From a virus: DNA of 24,314 nt. The number at the start of each line of letters is the position of its first letter. Position 1 is the first letter of the stretch. The position numbers and the translations under genes were made by a program. Shown here piece by piece: positions 1-7,496 of the stretch. Below the pieces are notes generated by a model that worked only from the letters and a program-made list of their open reading frames with translations, ran no database searches and was not told where the DNA came from. The DNA is taken from the IMG/VR virus record IMGVR_UViG_3300035703_000404, positions 1 to 24,314 of that record; one strand, given 5' to 3'.

Positions 1-950
1 TTGTCGACCCAAAACATAGCTTCATTGTCTTTGAATTCCTGGCACTTGAACAGATAGGACGGGTCTCGTGTGACAATGTTGTCCGCGTCAAGGTGCAGGA
101 TCTGCGTGTGCTTACTCTGCATGATCGCATTGATTTTAATCTGCCATCCATGGACGCATCGCATTCCGCTCGTATCGACCACATGGCATGTCGCGGCTAC
201 CTGCTTGGCAAACAGTTCAGCGTGTTCGATCTGCTCCATCTCGCCGGGTAGAAACCAGAACTCAATTGGCAGTGTGCAGCCGTGATGCCTCAAGGTCCAT
301 GCTGCTGCGAACGCTCCCCAGAAATAAAACTGAGGGGCATTCGCGTCGTAGATCTGGCAGCGTCCACCAGCGGGAATTAGGATTGCCCGTGATTTTTCTC
401 GATGATATGGAAGAGACATCGCCTTTGCCGTTGCGAGTTCCTTCGCCAGCAACTGCCGATGATACTCAATCACCGCTGGCCAGTCCCTCCATCCATCTGG
501 CCAGTCGTGCGCGGGCGAGTGAAGACGAACGGCTATCTCTTCAACACTCATTCCCCTGTGCGGCGCTGACTCTGCCATTTCAATCGCTTCCTTTACGAGA
601 TTTCTTAACTGCCGTTTCCCTTCGAGTTTGCCAACGATTGGCACTTTCAATGCGGCACGGATCAGGACAGAGACAGTGGCACTTGTAGACGCCTCCTCAA
701 ACAGATGATCAACAATCTCCTCTGTATGTTCACGGCATCCGTCGACACCCCATAAGTTCATCCGGTCGATCCACTCTTGGCATGTGCATTGTGCGATCTC
801 TGCAGAGTAGCGATGTTTCAGCAGGTGGTGCAGGACATTCCCCGGCCGTTTCTGTGGTGGCACGGCAGTCACGTTCACAGGCAATTCCACCTTGCCGGTT
901 GTGCGTGTCACCGATCCATCAGCGTGCATGATCTTTGTCTTGATGGTCAT
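1..950 (-). CDS. Glycosyltransferase (mannosyltransferase-like), 3' end cut by window edge
   Basis: The minus frame is open from an ATG at 950 to the left edge (316 codons, no stop seen), so the C-terminus is missing. Residues 284-300 read as a strand followed by LHLDADN (D288-A289-D290), a typical DxD metal and nucleotide-sugar binding motif. It is preceded by a Rossmann-like stretch (about 210-285) with YFWGAFAAAW and PIEFWFLPGE, resembling the Mannosyl_trans3/MNN-type glycosyltransferases found in some phages and bacteria. Residues 1-90 form a separate N-terminal part with a Cys cluster (C55, C57, C72) and the motif MNLWGVDGC. Its start overlaps the stop of the 48-aa gene by one base (TAATG), implying translational coupling at the end of the tail operon. 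A role in modifying a virion protein or host surface glycan is inferred. The fold assignment is by eye from motifs. Confidence 0.75.
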   Translation of the reverse strand, partial: MTIKTKIMHADGSVTRTTGKVELPVNVTAVPPQKRPGNVLHHLLKHRYSAEIAQCTCQEWIDRMNLWGVDGCREHTEEIVDHLFEEASTSATVSVLIRAALKVPIVGKLEGKRQLRNLVKEAIEMAESAPHRGMSVEEIAVRLHSPAHDWPDGWRDWPAVIEYHRQLLAKELATAKAMSLPYHREKSRAILIPAGGRCQIYDANAPQFYFWGAFAAAWTLRHHGCTLPIEFWFLPGEMEQIEHAELFAKQVAATCHVVDTSGMRCVHGWQIKINAIMQSKHTQILHLDADNIVTRDPSYLFKCQEFKDNEAMFWVD

Positions 951-1096
951 TACAGGCCTTTCCCTTCATGCACTCTCTTCAGGAAATCATTGTACTCCTC
1001 TTGCATGAATACAGCTTCGCCTGACCAGATGAGAGAGATGATGATTGCTATAAGAATCACGATGCAAACTAAGATTGACTCGAATAGATACTTCAT
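950..1096 (-). CDS. Small single-pass membrane protein (48 aa)
   Basis: This short ORF begins MKYLFESILVCIVILIAIII and has one strongly hydrophobic segment (about residues 3-24), followed by an acidic and basic tail (EEYNDFLKRVHEGKGL). The ATG at 1096 overlaps the stop of the upstream gene as ATGA, and its stop overlaps the glycosyltransferase start as TAATG. This decides the start over the longer open frame reaching 1207. Such a peptide in the tail/lysis area could be a holin-like, spanin-like or signal-anchor protein, but nothing here is diagnostic. Real coding status is supported by the two tight overlaps. Confidence 0.6.
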   Translation of the reverse strand: MKYLFESILVCIVILIAIIISLIWSGEAVFMQEEYNDFLKRVHEGKGL

Positions 1097-1686
1097 GAAG
1101 TTATCTCGTCGGCTGTGCAATCTCCGTATGCTGCAAGTGTCACTGGGTTTCGTAGTTCCAGTGTGTAACTCCAAGGCCCAAAGTTTGTGCCTGGAAACCT
1201 GACCCATATCAGATGTGATGTTGCGGCATTCTCTGGCGTTTCATTTTTGCAGCACTGCTGATAGCTATAGTTGATAGACACCAATGCCACGGGTGCAAGA
1301 TTGTTGGTGTAAACAACGACGTACCAGTCCTCAACTTCCAGTGTGTCGTTTGCTGCTCCCAGTGGTTCCCATCGAACAGGCGTCGTCTTCTTGACGTACA
1401 CGACTCGCCGTGAAGTGTCTGGGTCCATACATAGCGGCGGGAACGCTGTGATCTTGTATTCGTAGCTCGTCATGTAGCGGCACACCCAATCAGGGTGCCA
1501 CATTCTGATAGCCTCTGGAATGGTGGCAGCAATGAACGGTTCGTTCTGGAATGATCCAGAAGCGACGGTCAGGTTTGCGCATCCTCCCGGTGGTCCCACG
1601 GCTCCCGCTCCAGCCACACCACCAGACTGTCCTTCAAGTCGGCACTCACACGGATACTTGACGCACGGGCAACAGATGCCTGTCAT
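1093..1686 (-). CDS. Hypothetical Cys-rich phage structural protein (197 aa)
   Basis: The family is not recognised. The N-terminus is unusually Cys-rich (CCPCVKYPCEC at residues 5-15), followed by a Gly/Ala/Pro stretch (about 20-36) and then a mixed beta-type domain with aromatic residues (WVCRYMTSYEYK, VEDWYVVVYTN, YSYQQCCKNE). The start ATG at 1686 overlaps the stop of the Gly-Ser-repeat gene as ATGA, so the two are translated in tandem. Because the upstream protein ends in a Gly-Ser linker with no domain after it, this protein may be the detached last domain of the same multidomain tail appendage (inference). It lies downstream of the tape measure, where tail-tip and fibre proteins normally sit. 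Confidence 0.7.
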   Translation of the reverse strand: MTGICCPCVKYPCECRLEGQSGGVAGAGAVGPPGGCANLTVASGSFQNEPFIAATIPEAIRMWHPDWVCRYMTSYEYKITAFPPLCMDPDTSRRVVYVKKTTPVRWEPLGAANDTLEVEDWYVVVYTNNLAPVALVSINYSYQQCCKNETPENAATSHLIWVRFPGTNFGPWSYTLELRNPVTLAAYGDCTADEITS

Positions 1687-2615
1687 GACCCACTCCCTGA
1701 TCCGCTACCAGATCCAGATGATGAGCATGGATCAAACCTGTCAGCCAGTGCGCCGCCAAAGTACCAGATCCTCGCGTACTGAGTGATCTTAATCCCGGTG
1801 ATTGGGCAACACTCGATCTTCTTCGGAATCTCTGCGACACACCGCATTCGCTTCCCGAACATCACGACCCAGCCGTTCCATCCATCAGCGTTCGATCCGC
1901 TGCCACTGCCACTGCCACTGCCGGATCCGCTTCCTGATCCACTGGCAAACCCATCGCATGTCGGCCACTTTGCCACGCCGACTTTCCCCGCCTTGTACCC
2001 GGCAGGAACGAGTACCATCTCCACGCCGATCTCATTGCAAAGACTAAAATTCATGTCCAGAAACGACGTGTCTCCACTGCCCCCGGAGCCGCTGCCCGAT
2101 CCACTGCCGGAACCGGTGAGTGCTGGCCCACAGGACACAGCACTGAATGTTGCAAGATCTGCGGTCTCGTATAAGGTGACTGGCAGTAGTGAATCTGCTT
2201 GTCCTGAGTCCTGCGATAAAATTCCAAACGCGAATTGAGCGCTCTTGCCGCCACCGACGTAGAAGTACCACTTGTCCTGATACAGCTCTTTGGCGAAGCC
2301 AGCAGTTTCGGCTGAGTAGGAATTTGGCGTTCGGTTATAGGCTTTGACGATGGAGGGGGCCGGTTCATTGGCCCAGCCGTTTCCGACTTGAATAGCGGTC
2401 TTGATCTGGAAGTTTGCTGACGTGGGCACGTTTGGATCATCGGTGCCGTCGAGATCTTCAAGCAGAATCCCTTCGACGATGGGCACGATCCGGCGCCGGT
2501 TTGGACCGCGAAGTTCGTTCGGCAGTCCTCTTGCGGTTTCCACCTCACGCGTGGCATTGGCAATGCGGACGAACGATCTTTGTCCAACCAAAAATGCTTT
2601 TTTGTCGTCTGCCAT
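1683..2615 (-). CDS. Gly-Ser-linked multidomain tail-region protein (310 aa)
   Basis: No named family is recognised. It has three modules separated by long (Gly-Ser)n linkers at about residues 168-181, 225-241 and 299-310 (numbered from the ATG at 2615), the last linker ending exactly at the stop codon. The first module starts MADDKKAFLVGQRSFVRIAN and is about 165 residues. The second and third modules are about 43 and 57 residues and contain Cys pairs. Linkers are encoded by repeated AGTGGC/AGTGGA hexamers, which makes length change by slippage plausible. The frame is also open from a GTG at 2630. The ATG at 2615 is preferred by sequence, but neither site has a convincing Shine-Dalgarno. Position after the tape measure suggests a tail-tip, fibre or adhesin-like protein. 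Confidence 0.75.
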   Translation of the reverse strand: MADDKKAFLVGQRSFVRIANATREVETARGLPNELRGPNRRRIVPIVEGILLEDLDGTDDPNVPTSANFQIKTAIQVGNGWANEPAPSIVKAYNRTPNSYSAETAGFAKELYQDKWYFYVGGGKSAQFAFGILSQDSGQADSLLPVTLYETADLATFSAVSCGPALTGSGSGSGSGSGGSGDTSFLDMNFSLCNEIGVEMVLVPAGYKAGKVGVAKWPTCDGFASGSGSGSGSGSGSGSGSNADGWNGWVVMFGKRMRCVAEIPKKIECCPITGIKITQYARIWYFGGALADRFDPCSSSGSGSGSGSGS

Positions 2616-2638
2616 GAGAGAACCCAGCACAAATGAAA

Positions 2639-2676
2639 GAATCCACAGTGTTGCATTATTGCGACACTATGGATTC
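2639..2676. promoter_or_regulatory. 38-bp near-perfect inverted repeat containing operator copy A
   Basis: Two 17-bp arms (starting GAATCCA) differ at only two positions and flank a TTAT centre. The core at 2649-2666 is TGTTGCA-TTAT-TGCGACA, which matches the inverted repeat found at 8035, 13718, 19742, 19780 and 20322. On the minus strand the hairpin is followed by TTTCATTT, so it could also act as a weak terminator for the 316-aa gene upstream. It lies in the 106-bp gap between that gene and the Gly-Ser-repeat gene. What is seen is the symmetry and its recurrence. Binding by a regulator is inferred. Confidence 0.65.
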
Positions 2677-2721
2677 AACAAAAGGGAAGTTTCCGGAATA
2701 TACAGGAGAATTCACACGGCA

Positions 2722-3672
2722 CTACGTAAATCCGAGTGCGGTGAATGATGTTCTTTGCAGATAGCGAAACCTGCGAAAATGCGGAACAAACGTGTCTGGA
2801 TCCAGATACTGAGTACGATCCACGCCGTTTTCATCCAGAGAAACAGCTTCCTCGGCGAAGACGTATGGACGTTCATCTGTCGAACCGTCGGCCAGTCCGT
2901 TCTTGATCATGCATCGTTTCTTGACGCCGTTCGTGGCGTCAAAGCAATAGAACCCGCGATTGAGAAGGCTTTCGTCCCACCCCTCTTCGCGAAGCATGAT
3001 TTCGTAATCGACCGTGCGGAACTCGTACGTCTCAAATCGCTTTGGAACTGAAACTGGTGCCGCCATTATCAATGCCTGACCAATCGCCACGGATCGGCCG
3101 TCGAGCGTGAAAGCGTCGTTGTTTACTAGGCCTGGCAGTTCCAGCACTGTGACCGGCACCACCAGCTCGTTGCGGCTGTATTTGCAGGTCGACAGGTAAC
3201 GATTGCGGATGATTCCGGGAATGAACAGATCGTCGACCGTGTTTTCAACGGGCAGTTCGTCGGTTGACCACGTGGCGCCGTCGTCATCGCTGACGAACGC
3301 CTTTTCTACCGGTTCCTGAATGACACGATGTCCCCACGACTTGGTGGCGCGAATGCTATCGACGTAGCGGTCTGGATCATGCCGTTCTGCGGCTGCGATT
3401 CCATTTGTGGCCCAAACAAGCGTAAAATCTAACGCCCTCAAGCTTTTGTCAATCGGCGGACTGAAGTTCGAAACGCCTTTCAAGTACAAAAGGCTGTTCT
3501 CAGGGTGCTCTGTGCCGATCGACGGCAACTCTGGGTCACCGAGAAACGCCAATGGGTCGACCACTTCGTCTGCCCACGTCGCCTGCCATGTTTCGCGAAT
3601 TTCCCAAATTCCTTGATCGTTCAAGCCTCCGGAACGGGAGCCGATCAGGCGTTTAAAACTGATTACACTCAT
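2722..3672 (-). CDS. Hypothetical tail-tip/baseplate-position phage protein (316 aa)
   Basis: This is a complete frame with a plausible Shine-Dalgarno (GGTGA, six bases before the ATG at 3672). The protein is acidic, rich in aromatic residues and Asp/Glu, lacks membrane segments, and contains a mixed alpha/beta pattern (for example DDLFIPGIIRNRYLSTCKYS, TVDYEIMLREEGWDESLLNR). I do not recognise the family. Its position directly after the tape measure gene, with only the opposite-strand gene between, is where distal tail or tail-tip proteins are encoded in siphoviruses, so a virion role is likely but unproven. The 5' end is divergent from the plus-strand gene at 3696, leaving only 23 bp between the two start codons. 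Confidence 0.75.
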   Translation of the reverse strand: MSVISFKRLIGSRSGGLNDQGIWEIRETWQATWADEVVDPLAFLGDPELPSIGTEHPENSLLYLKGVSNFSPPIDKSLRALDFTLVWATNGIAAAERHDPDRYVDSIRATKSWGHRVIQEPVEKAFVSDDDGATWSTDELPVENTVDDLFIPGIIRNRYLSTCKYSRNELVVPVTVLELPGLVNNDAFTLDGRSVAIGQALIMAAPVSVPKRFETYEFRTVDYEIMLREEGWDESLLNRGFYCFDATNGVKKRCMIKNGLADGSTDERPYVFAEEAVSLDENGVDRTQYLDPDTFVPHFRRFRYLQRTSFTALGFT

Positions 3673-3695
3673 TTGACTTCACCGGAGAAAAAGAA

Positions 3696-4277
3696 ATGCT
3701 GAATCTGTCCATTGTGATCATGGCACTGACAACCGGGATCGTCTCGAGCGGTCCGCCACTGACGGCGAAGGATCGGGCCGACGCCGCCCGCGATTGCGCC
3801 ACCACGTTTCTGGAGCGGCTGAAAGAAGATTCGTCCGAACCGATGAAACCCAAAATCACGGACGTGAGAGAAAACCATCCGACACGTCGGGCCGAGGGAC
3901 TCACTGCCGAGGCTGTATTGATCTCTTCGAAGAAGCTCGGCGTTCGAATGACAATGAACGTCGTTGGCGACGCCATGGTGATTCAGACGGCTCATTTCGG
4001 CGTACCGTTCCACAAGCAGGAAGCTCATCCGAGTCGGGACAAGTCGCTCGACGTTCTGGAATCCTGCCTGACAGCGTTGCTCGCATCCAGCAACCATACA
4101 GAGAAGCAACGCCAACAGATAATGGAAGAATGGCGAACGCATCGACCAGCCTTGATGCAGATTGGCAAACGCCATGAGGTGACCGTCGACGACGTCAGAT
4201 ATGCGTTTCATTCGCTGCCCGGGACTGTGCATGTTTCCTTCATTCTGAATGCTAAGGCCAACGAAACCCCGTACTAA
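3696..4277 (+). CDS. Opposite-strand accessory gene (moron candidate), N-terminally hydrophobic (193 aa)
   Basis: The plus-strand frame fills the 600-bp gap between two minus-strand tail genes. A GGAG-containing Shine-Dalgarno lies just upstream of the ATG. The first 19 residues (MLNLSIVIMALTTGIVSSG) are hydrophobic, like a signal peptide or membrane anchor but without the usual basic N-end. The rest is soluble, alpha-helical looking and charged, with no recognised domain. Its stop overlaps the tape measure stop by 4 bp tail-to-tail, and its start is 23 bp from the divergent start at 3672, so its promoter must overlap the neighbour. The competing 187-aa minus frame (3669-4232) is rich in His, Cys and Arg like a shadow. 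Function is unknown. The layout fits a moron expressed independently of late genes. Confidence 0.7.
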   Translation: MLNLSIVIMALTTGIVSSGPPLTAKDRADAARDCATTFLERLKEDSSEPMKPKITDVRENHPTRRAEGLTAEAVLISSKKLGVRMTMNVVGDAMVIQTAHFGVPFHKQEAHPSRDKSLDVLESCLTALLASSNHTEKQRQQIMEEWRTHRPALMQIGKRHEVTVDDVRYAFHSLPGTVHVSFILNAKANETPY

Positions 4278-7036
4278 AACATTTCCGCCACTGCTGGCGC
4301 CGCCTGAGCGTTGCGTTCAAGGATTGCTCGCTGTTTCTTCATTTCCTCACGCAGCAGCTTCAGTTCCGCGACAACAGGTTCTGCGTCCTTCTGTGCCATG
4401 CTTCGCATTCGTTCCTGTTCTAGGAACCTGCGTGTTTCGTCTGAACCACGAGTCAGTCCTGAGACGACGCCAGCAGGGGACAGAGTTTCGGTTGCCGATC
4501 GAAGAAGCCTGCTTTCCGCTTCCTTTAACCGTTCCATTTCCTTTTCAGCGGCTCGGTTCTCTTCTTCTAAGCGGAACACGCGTTCCATTTCCTGACGGTA
4601 TGCGGCGGCCTGTTCGGCCGTCATGTGACCGGAACGCTGTGCAATGTCTATTTGCTGATTGATTTCCTGCTCAACCCGCAACCGTTCGTTGCTGATCCGC
4701 AGTTCCTCGTTCATCGCCTCGTATCGACCTGTGAGTGTGGACTCAAGATCTCGCGCGGCCTCTTCTCCGGCCTGATTCAGATTGACACGAACCTCGTCGA
4801 TCTGAAGAAGTTGGTTATTAAGTTCGACGATACGCTGCTGATATCGCTCACGCTGCTGCACGGACGCTGTGTGCTGTTCAGCCATCAGCAACATATCACG
4901 CTCTGCCGTGATTCTGGCGTGGTGGTGAGCCATGATGGCTTCATTGCCGAACCGAGTCACGTCGATATCGCCGGCACGACGGTCCCGAGCCGCGATGGCT
5001 TGACCGCCCTGCATGCCTGGAGCAAAACCGCCGAACGCCATTTCGCCGTTCATCGCTCGAGACTGCTCTCGCAACACATTGGACTGTGCGTTCAACAGGT
5101 TCAGTCGCTTCTGTTCCTCAGAGTTTGCCTTTTTCAGTGCGTTTTCCTGACGCTGTACCTCGATGGCAATTCTGGCTTCCTGATTGAAGCGTTCTTCCGC
5201 CAAGTTTGCGGCCTGTTCACTCTCGAAGAATCCGGCAATACCGGAACCGACGCCGATGGCGGCATCTCTGAGATAACGACCGATAGCAAACGTCCAGCGA
5301 AACTGTTCTTCGTACCACTGAGCGTTGTCCTGAGCGATACGGCCCTCGATTTCCCGCAACGCATTCTGTTCTGCAGTCAGATTCAGAAGTTGCTTTGAGG
5401 TATTGAGCCGAGAATCTTCCAGTGTGGCAATTTCACGAAGCTGTTCCAGATTGCGTTCATACATGGAGTTTAACTCCTCATGATCCGCAGTTCTGGCCTT
5501 GTGAATCTGAGCATTCATCTCGGAAATGTATTCCGAGTGGTCGCCGATCCGCTCGGTCAGGTCGAGCACTTCCTCGTTCGCCTTTGCCGTTTCCTCCGCA
5601 GCCTTCTTAGTCTCCCACCAATGCAGACCGATTGACGCCACAGCGGCGGCGATGGACGCAGCGACGCCAACTTGTGGCCCCATAGTTGCGGCCATGGCAG
5701 TCAGGTTGTTGCCGGCGGCACGGAATGCCCCGGACAAACCCATCGTGCCGTACATGCTCGCGGCATCTTCGATCGCGTAACCGAATTGCTGTGCTGCGAA
5801 TCCCATACGCCGCATGCCGAGGAATCCGGCTTGCTGCTGTTGGGCATTTTGCATTAGCAGTTTCTGTTGCTCGGCAAACTCCGCCGTCATCAACTTGGCA
5901 TTTGCCAGCGAAACATGCCCCGACCGGACGGCGAGGTCCAACTGGTCCGCAAAGTCTTTTGCTTCGTCCGCCAGTCGCATTTCCATTTCGACCATTGGAC
6001 TCAGCATTGCCTTCATGCGGCGGACTGAGAGTTCTGCCTTCTCCTGAGCCTCCCGGCCACGCTCCCAGAGCACAGCATCACGCGCAGCAGCACGAAAGCC
6101 CGGGGAAATGTTTTCGGACGTGGTTCGCAGTGGATCTCTGGCGCCAGCACGGAACCGCCTTGCGTCTTCTTCTTGGCGTAACTGAGCTCTGTAGGCCGAA
6201 CGGTTTCGCTGTGCGAATTTGTCCTCGATCTCCTGAGTCTCGCGCAGGTACTGCTGGCGACGCTCTGCTGCTTCTTCCTCCATTCTGGCGCGCTGCTGAA
6301 TGCCTTGCTGCCGGAATCGTTCGGTGTCTTCGATCTGCCGGAGTTCTGCACGGTGAGCCGCTTCTCGGCGACGCTCAAACGCATCCTGCAACGCCAGCGA
6401 TTCCTGCAACCGTTGCCGGCGAGCATCCGCAATGGCGTTCTCTGCGGCCACGCCGGAACTCCCGCCCATCATCCGGGACAATGGGCCGTTAATCTCACCA
6501 GCACCACCGCCTGACGCCATGGCAGACAGTCGCGAATCAGGAACACGGCCTGCGGCAAGTGAACCGCCCATGATTGCAGCCGTCAGAGACCGTGAATCGC
6601 CGATCGAACCGCTTGACTGAAGCTGCCGACTGCGGGCGAGGTTCTCGTTGTACTTTGCCAGTGCAGCAGCAGCTTCCTCAGCCTGACGAGTTGCTGCGAG
6701 AGAACCGCCCATCATCATTTGAGTCAGAGAACGCTGGTTCTCCGCAGCCTTTACGGCTTCCTTCGCGTATTCTCGCGTGGCTAGGCGAGCCTTGTCGGTG
6801 GCAATCTGCTGAGACAGCATTTTGGCACTGAGAAGCTCCACCATGCCAGCGGCACGGCGGAGTGCTTCCACCAGACTGTCCGTGTCACCACTCGACGCGT
6901 TGAACGACTGACCGAGTCGCGTTGCGGATCCGGCAAGGTTGTCCAGATACTCGACGCCTCGTTCGGTGGCCATCCGGACGCCTGAGACGTCCATCATGAT
7001 TGAGGTTTCGAAACCACCACCGATTGAGCTTACCAT
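4274..7036 (-). CDS. Tail tape measure protein (920 aa)
   Basis: The longest ORF in the window sits directly after the tail assembly chaperones, the canonical position for the tape measure, which sets tail length and helps DNA ejection. It is dominated by Ala/Glu/Gln/Arg helical and coiled-coil sequence with a single hydrophobic section at about residues 425-474, as is usual for the family. Internal repeats are visible: MMMGGSLAATR (about 107), IMGGSLAAGR (about 155) and MMGGSSGVAAE (about 189), plus two related helices ending ELRQIEDTERFR and QLRQEEDARRFR (about 231 and 286). The stop codon overlaps the convergent plus-strand gene by 4 bp. No lysozyme or peptidase domain was recognised. Confidence 0.92.
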   Translation of the reverse strand: MVSSIGGGFETSIMMDVSGVRMATERGVEYLDNLAGSATRLGQSFNASSGDTDSLVEALRRAAGMVELLSAKMLSQQIATDKARLATREYAKEAVKAAENQRSLTQMMMGGSLAATRQAEEAAAALAKYNENLARSRQLQSSGSIGDSRSLTAAIMGGSLAAGRVPDSRLSAMASGGGAGEINGPLSRMMGGSSGVAAENAIADARRQRLQESLALQDAFERRREAAHRAELRQIEDTERFRQQGIQQRARMEEEAAERRQQYLRETQEIEDKFAQRNRSAYRAQLRQEEDARRFRAGARDPLRTTSENISPGFRAAARDAVLWERGREAQEKAELSVRRMKAMLSPMVEMEMRLADEAKDFADQLDLAVRSGHVSLANAKLMTAEFAEQQKLLMQNAQQQQAGFLGMRRMGFAAQQFGYAIEDAASMYGTMGLSGAFRAAGNNLTAMAATMGPQVGVAASIAAAVASIGLHWWETKKAAEETAKANEEVLDLTERIGDHSEYISEMNAQIHKARTADHEELNSMYERNLEQLREIATLEDSRLNTSKQLLNLTAEQNALREIEGRIAQDNAQWYEEQFRWTFAIGRYLRDAAIGVGSGIAGFFESEQAANLAEERFNQEARIAIEVQRQENALKKANSEEQKRLNLLNAQSNVLREQSRAMNGEMAFGGFAPGMQGGQAIAARDRRAGDIDVTRFGNEAIMAHHHARITAERDMLLMAEQHTASVQQRERYQQRIVELNNQLLQIDEVRVNLNQAGEEAARDLESTLTGRYEAMNEELRISNERLRVEQEINQQIDIAQRSGHMTAEQAAAYRQEMERVFRLEEENRAAEKEMERLKEAESRLLRSATETLSPAGVVSGLTRGSDETRRFLEQERMRSMAQKDAEPVVAELKLLREEMKKQRAILERNAQAAPAVAEMF

Positions 7037-7092
7037 CGTTCAGCACCACGTTCAGAATTGTGACTCAACCAGACTCAATCCACCACGCAGCG

Positions 7093-7488
7093 TCAGGCCT
7101 TGTTCTGTTCTTTGGCCTTTCGCTTTGACAACTTGCGAGCTCTAACCTTGTCGACAACCGGCGGTGGGACTTTCGCCTGCCGCTTGTTGCCGTCCTTATC
7201 CTTCTGCAGGTCTCGCATCCTTCCAAGCACTTCACCAGTTTTCGGGTCTCGCACAATCGCATTCGTGTTGAGTGCATAACTGTGCATCCACGCCTCAATC
7301 TGATCGTCAGTTTGCTCGACTCCATCCGGGTAGTAAAAATCAGAGATCATCCCACGCAGAATTTGCCGAGCGTTCGCCTTGGGATACTGAGCTGCCGTAA
7401 TCGTCGCCGCCGGGAGCCAGTCATCAAACCCATCAATCAGAAACGCCTGCCATCGGAGTGCCGCATCTTCCGGATCACTCCGCGACAT
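7093..7488 (-). CDS. Tail assembly chaperone, downstream (gpT-like) part
   Basis: A 131-aa frame lies between the first chaperone ORF and the tape measure. The region from the slippery heptamer at 7566-7560 to this ATG is open in the same frame (24 codons, no stop). It is therefore positioned to be the C-terminal extension of a frameshift fusion analogous to lambda gpG-gpGT. The C-terminal 40 residues are very Lys/Arg-rich (KDKDGNKRQAKVPPPVVDKV, then RARKLSKRKAKEQNKA). An AAGGA-like sequence stands just before the ATG, so some independent translation is possible. Fusion proteins of this type chaperone the tape measure during tail assembly and are absent from finished tails. Confidence 0.8.
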   Translation of the reverse strand: MSRSDPEDAALRWQAFLIDGFDDWLPAATITAAQYPKANARQILRGMISDFYYPDGVEQTDDQIEAWMHSYALNTNAIVRDPKTGEVLGRMRDLQKDKDGNKRQAKVPPPVVDKVRARKLSKRKAKEQNKA

Positions 7489-7496
7489 CGCTTCCT

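Noticed and set aside
639-656. Second sigma-54-like promoter (TTGGCAC...AATGC with correct GG-GC spacing)
   Set aside because: The -12 half is poor, and it lies antisense inside the glycosyltransferase gene with no plus-strand gene downstream.
2143-2165. Another operator copy (TGTTGCA half-site in the Gly-Ser gene)
   Set aside because: Only one half-site matches, there is no symmetric partner at four bases, and it is inside coding sequence.
3669-4232. Minus-strand 187-aa ORF opposite the plus-strand accessory gene
   Set aside because: Its composition (many His, Cys, Arg) looks like a shadow. The plus frame has a Shine-Dalgarno and exactly fills the gap.
4625-6492. Plus-strand ORFs of 257 and 268 aa opposite the tape measure gene
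   Set aside because: They are antisense shadows. The minus frame is a long, typical coiled-coil protein in the correct syntenic place, while the plus frames lack a ribosome binding site and have Cys/His/Arg/Ser-rich composition.
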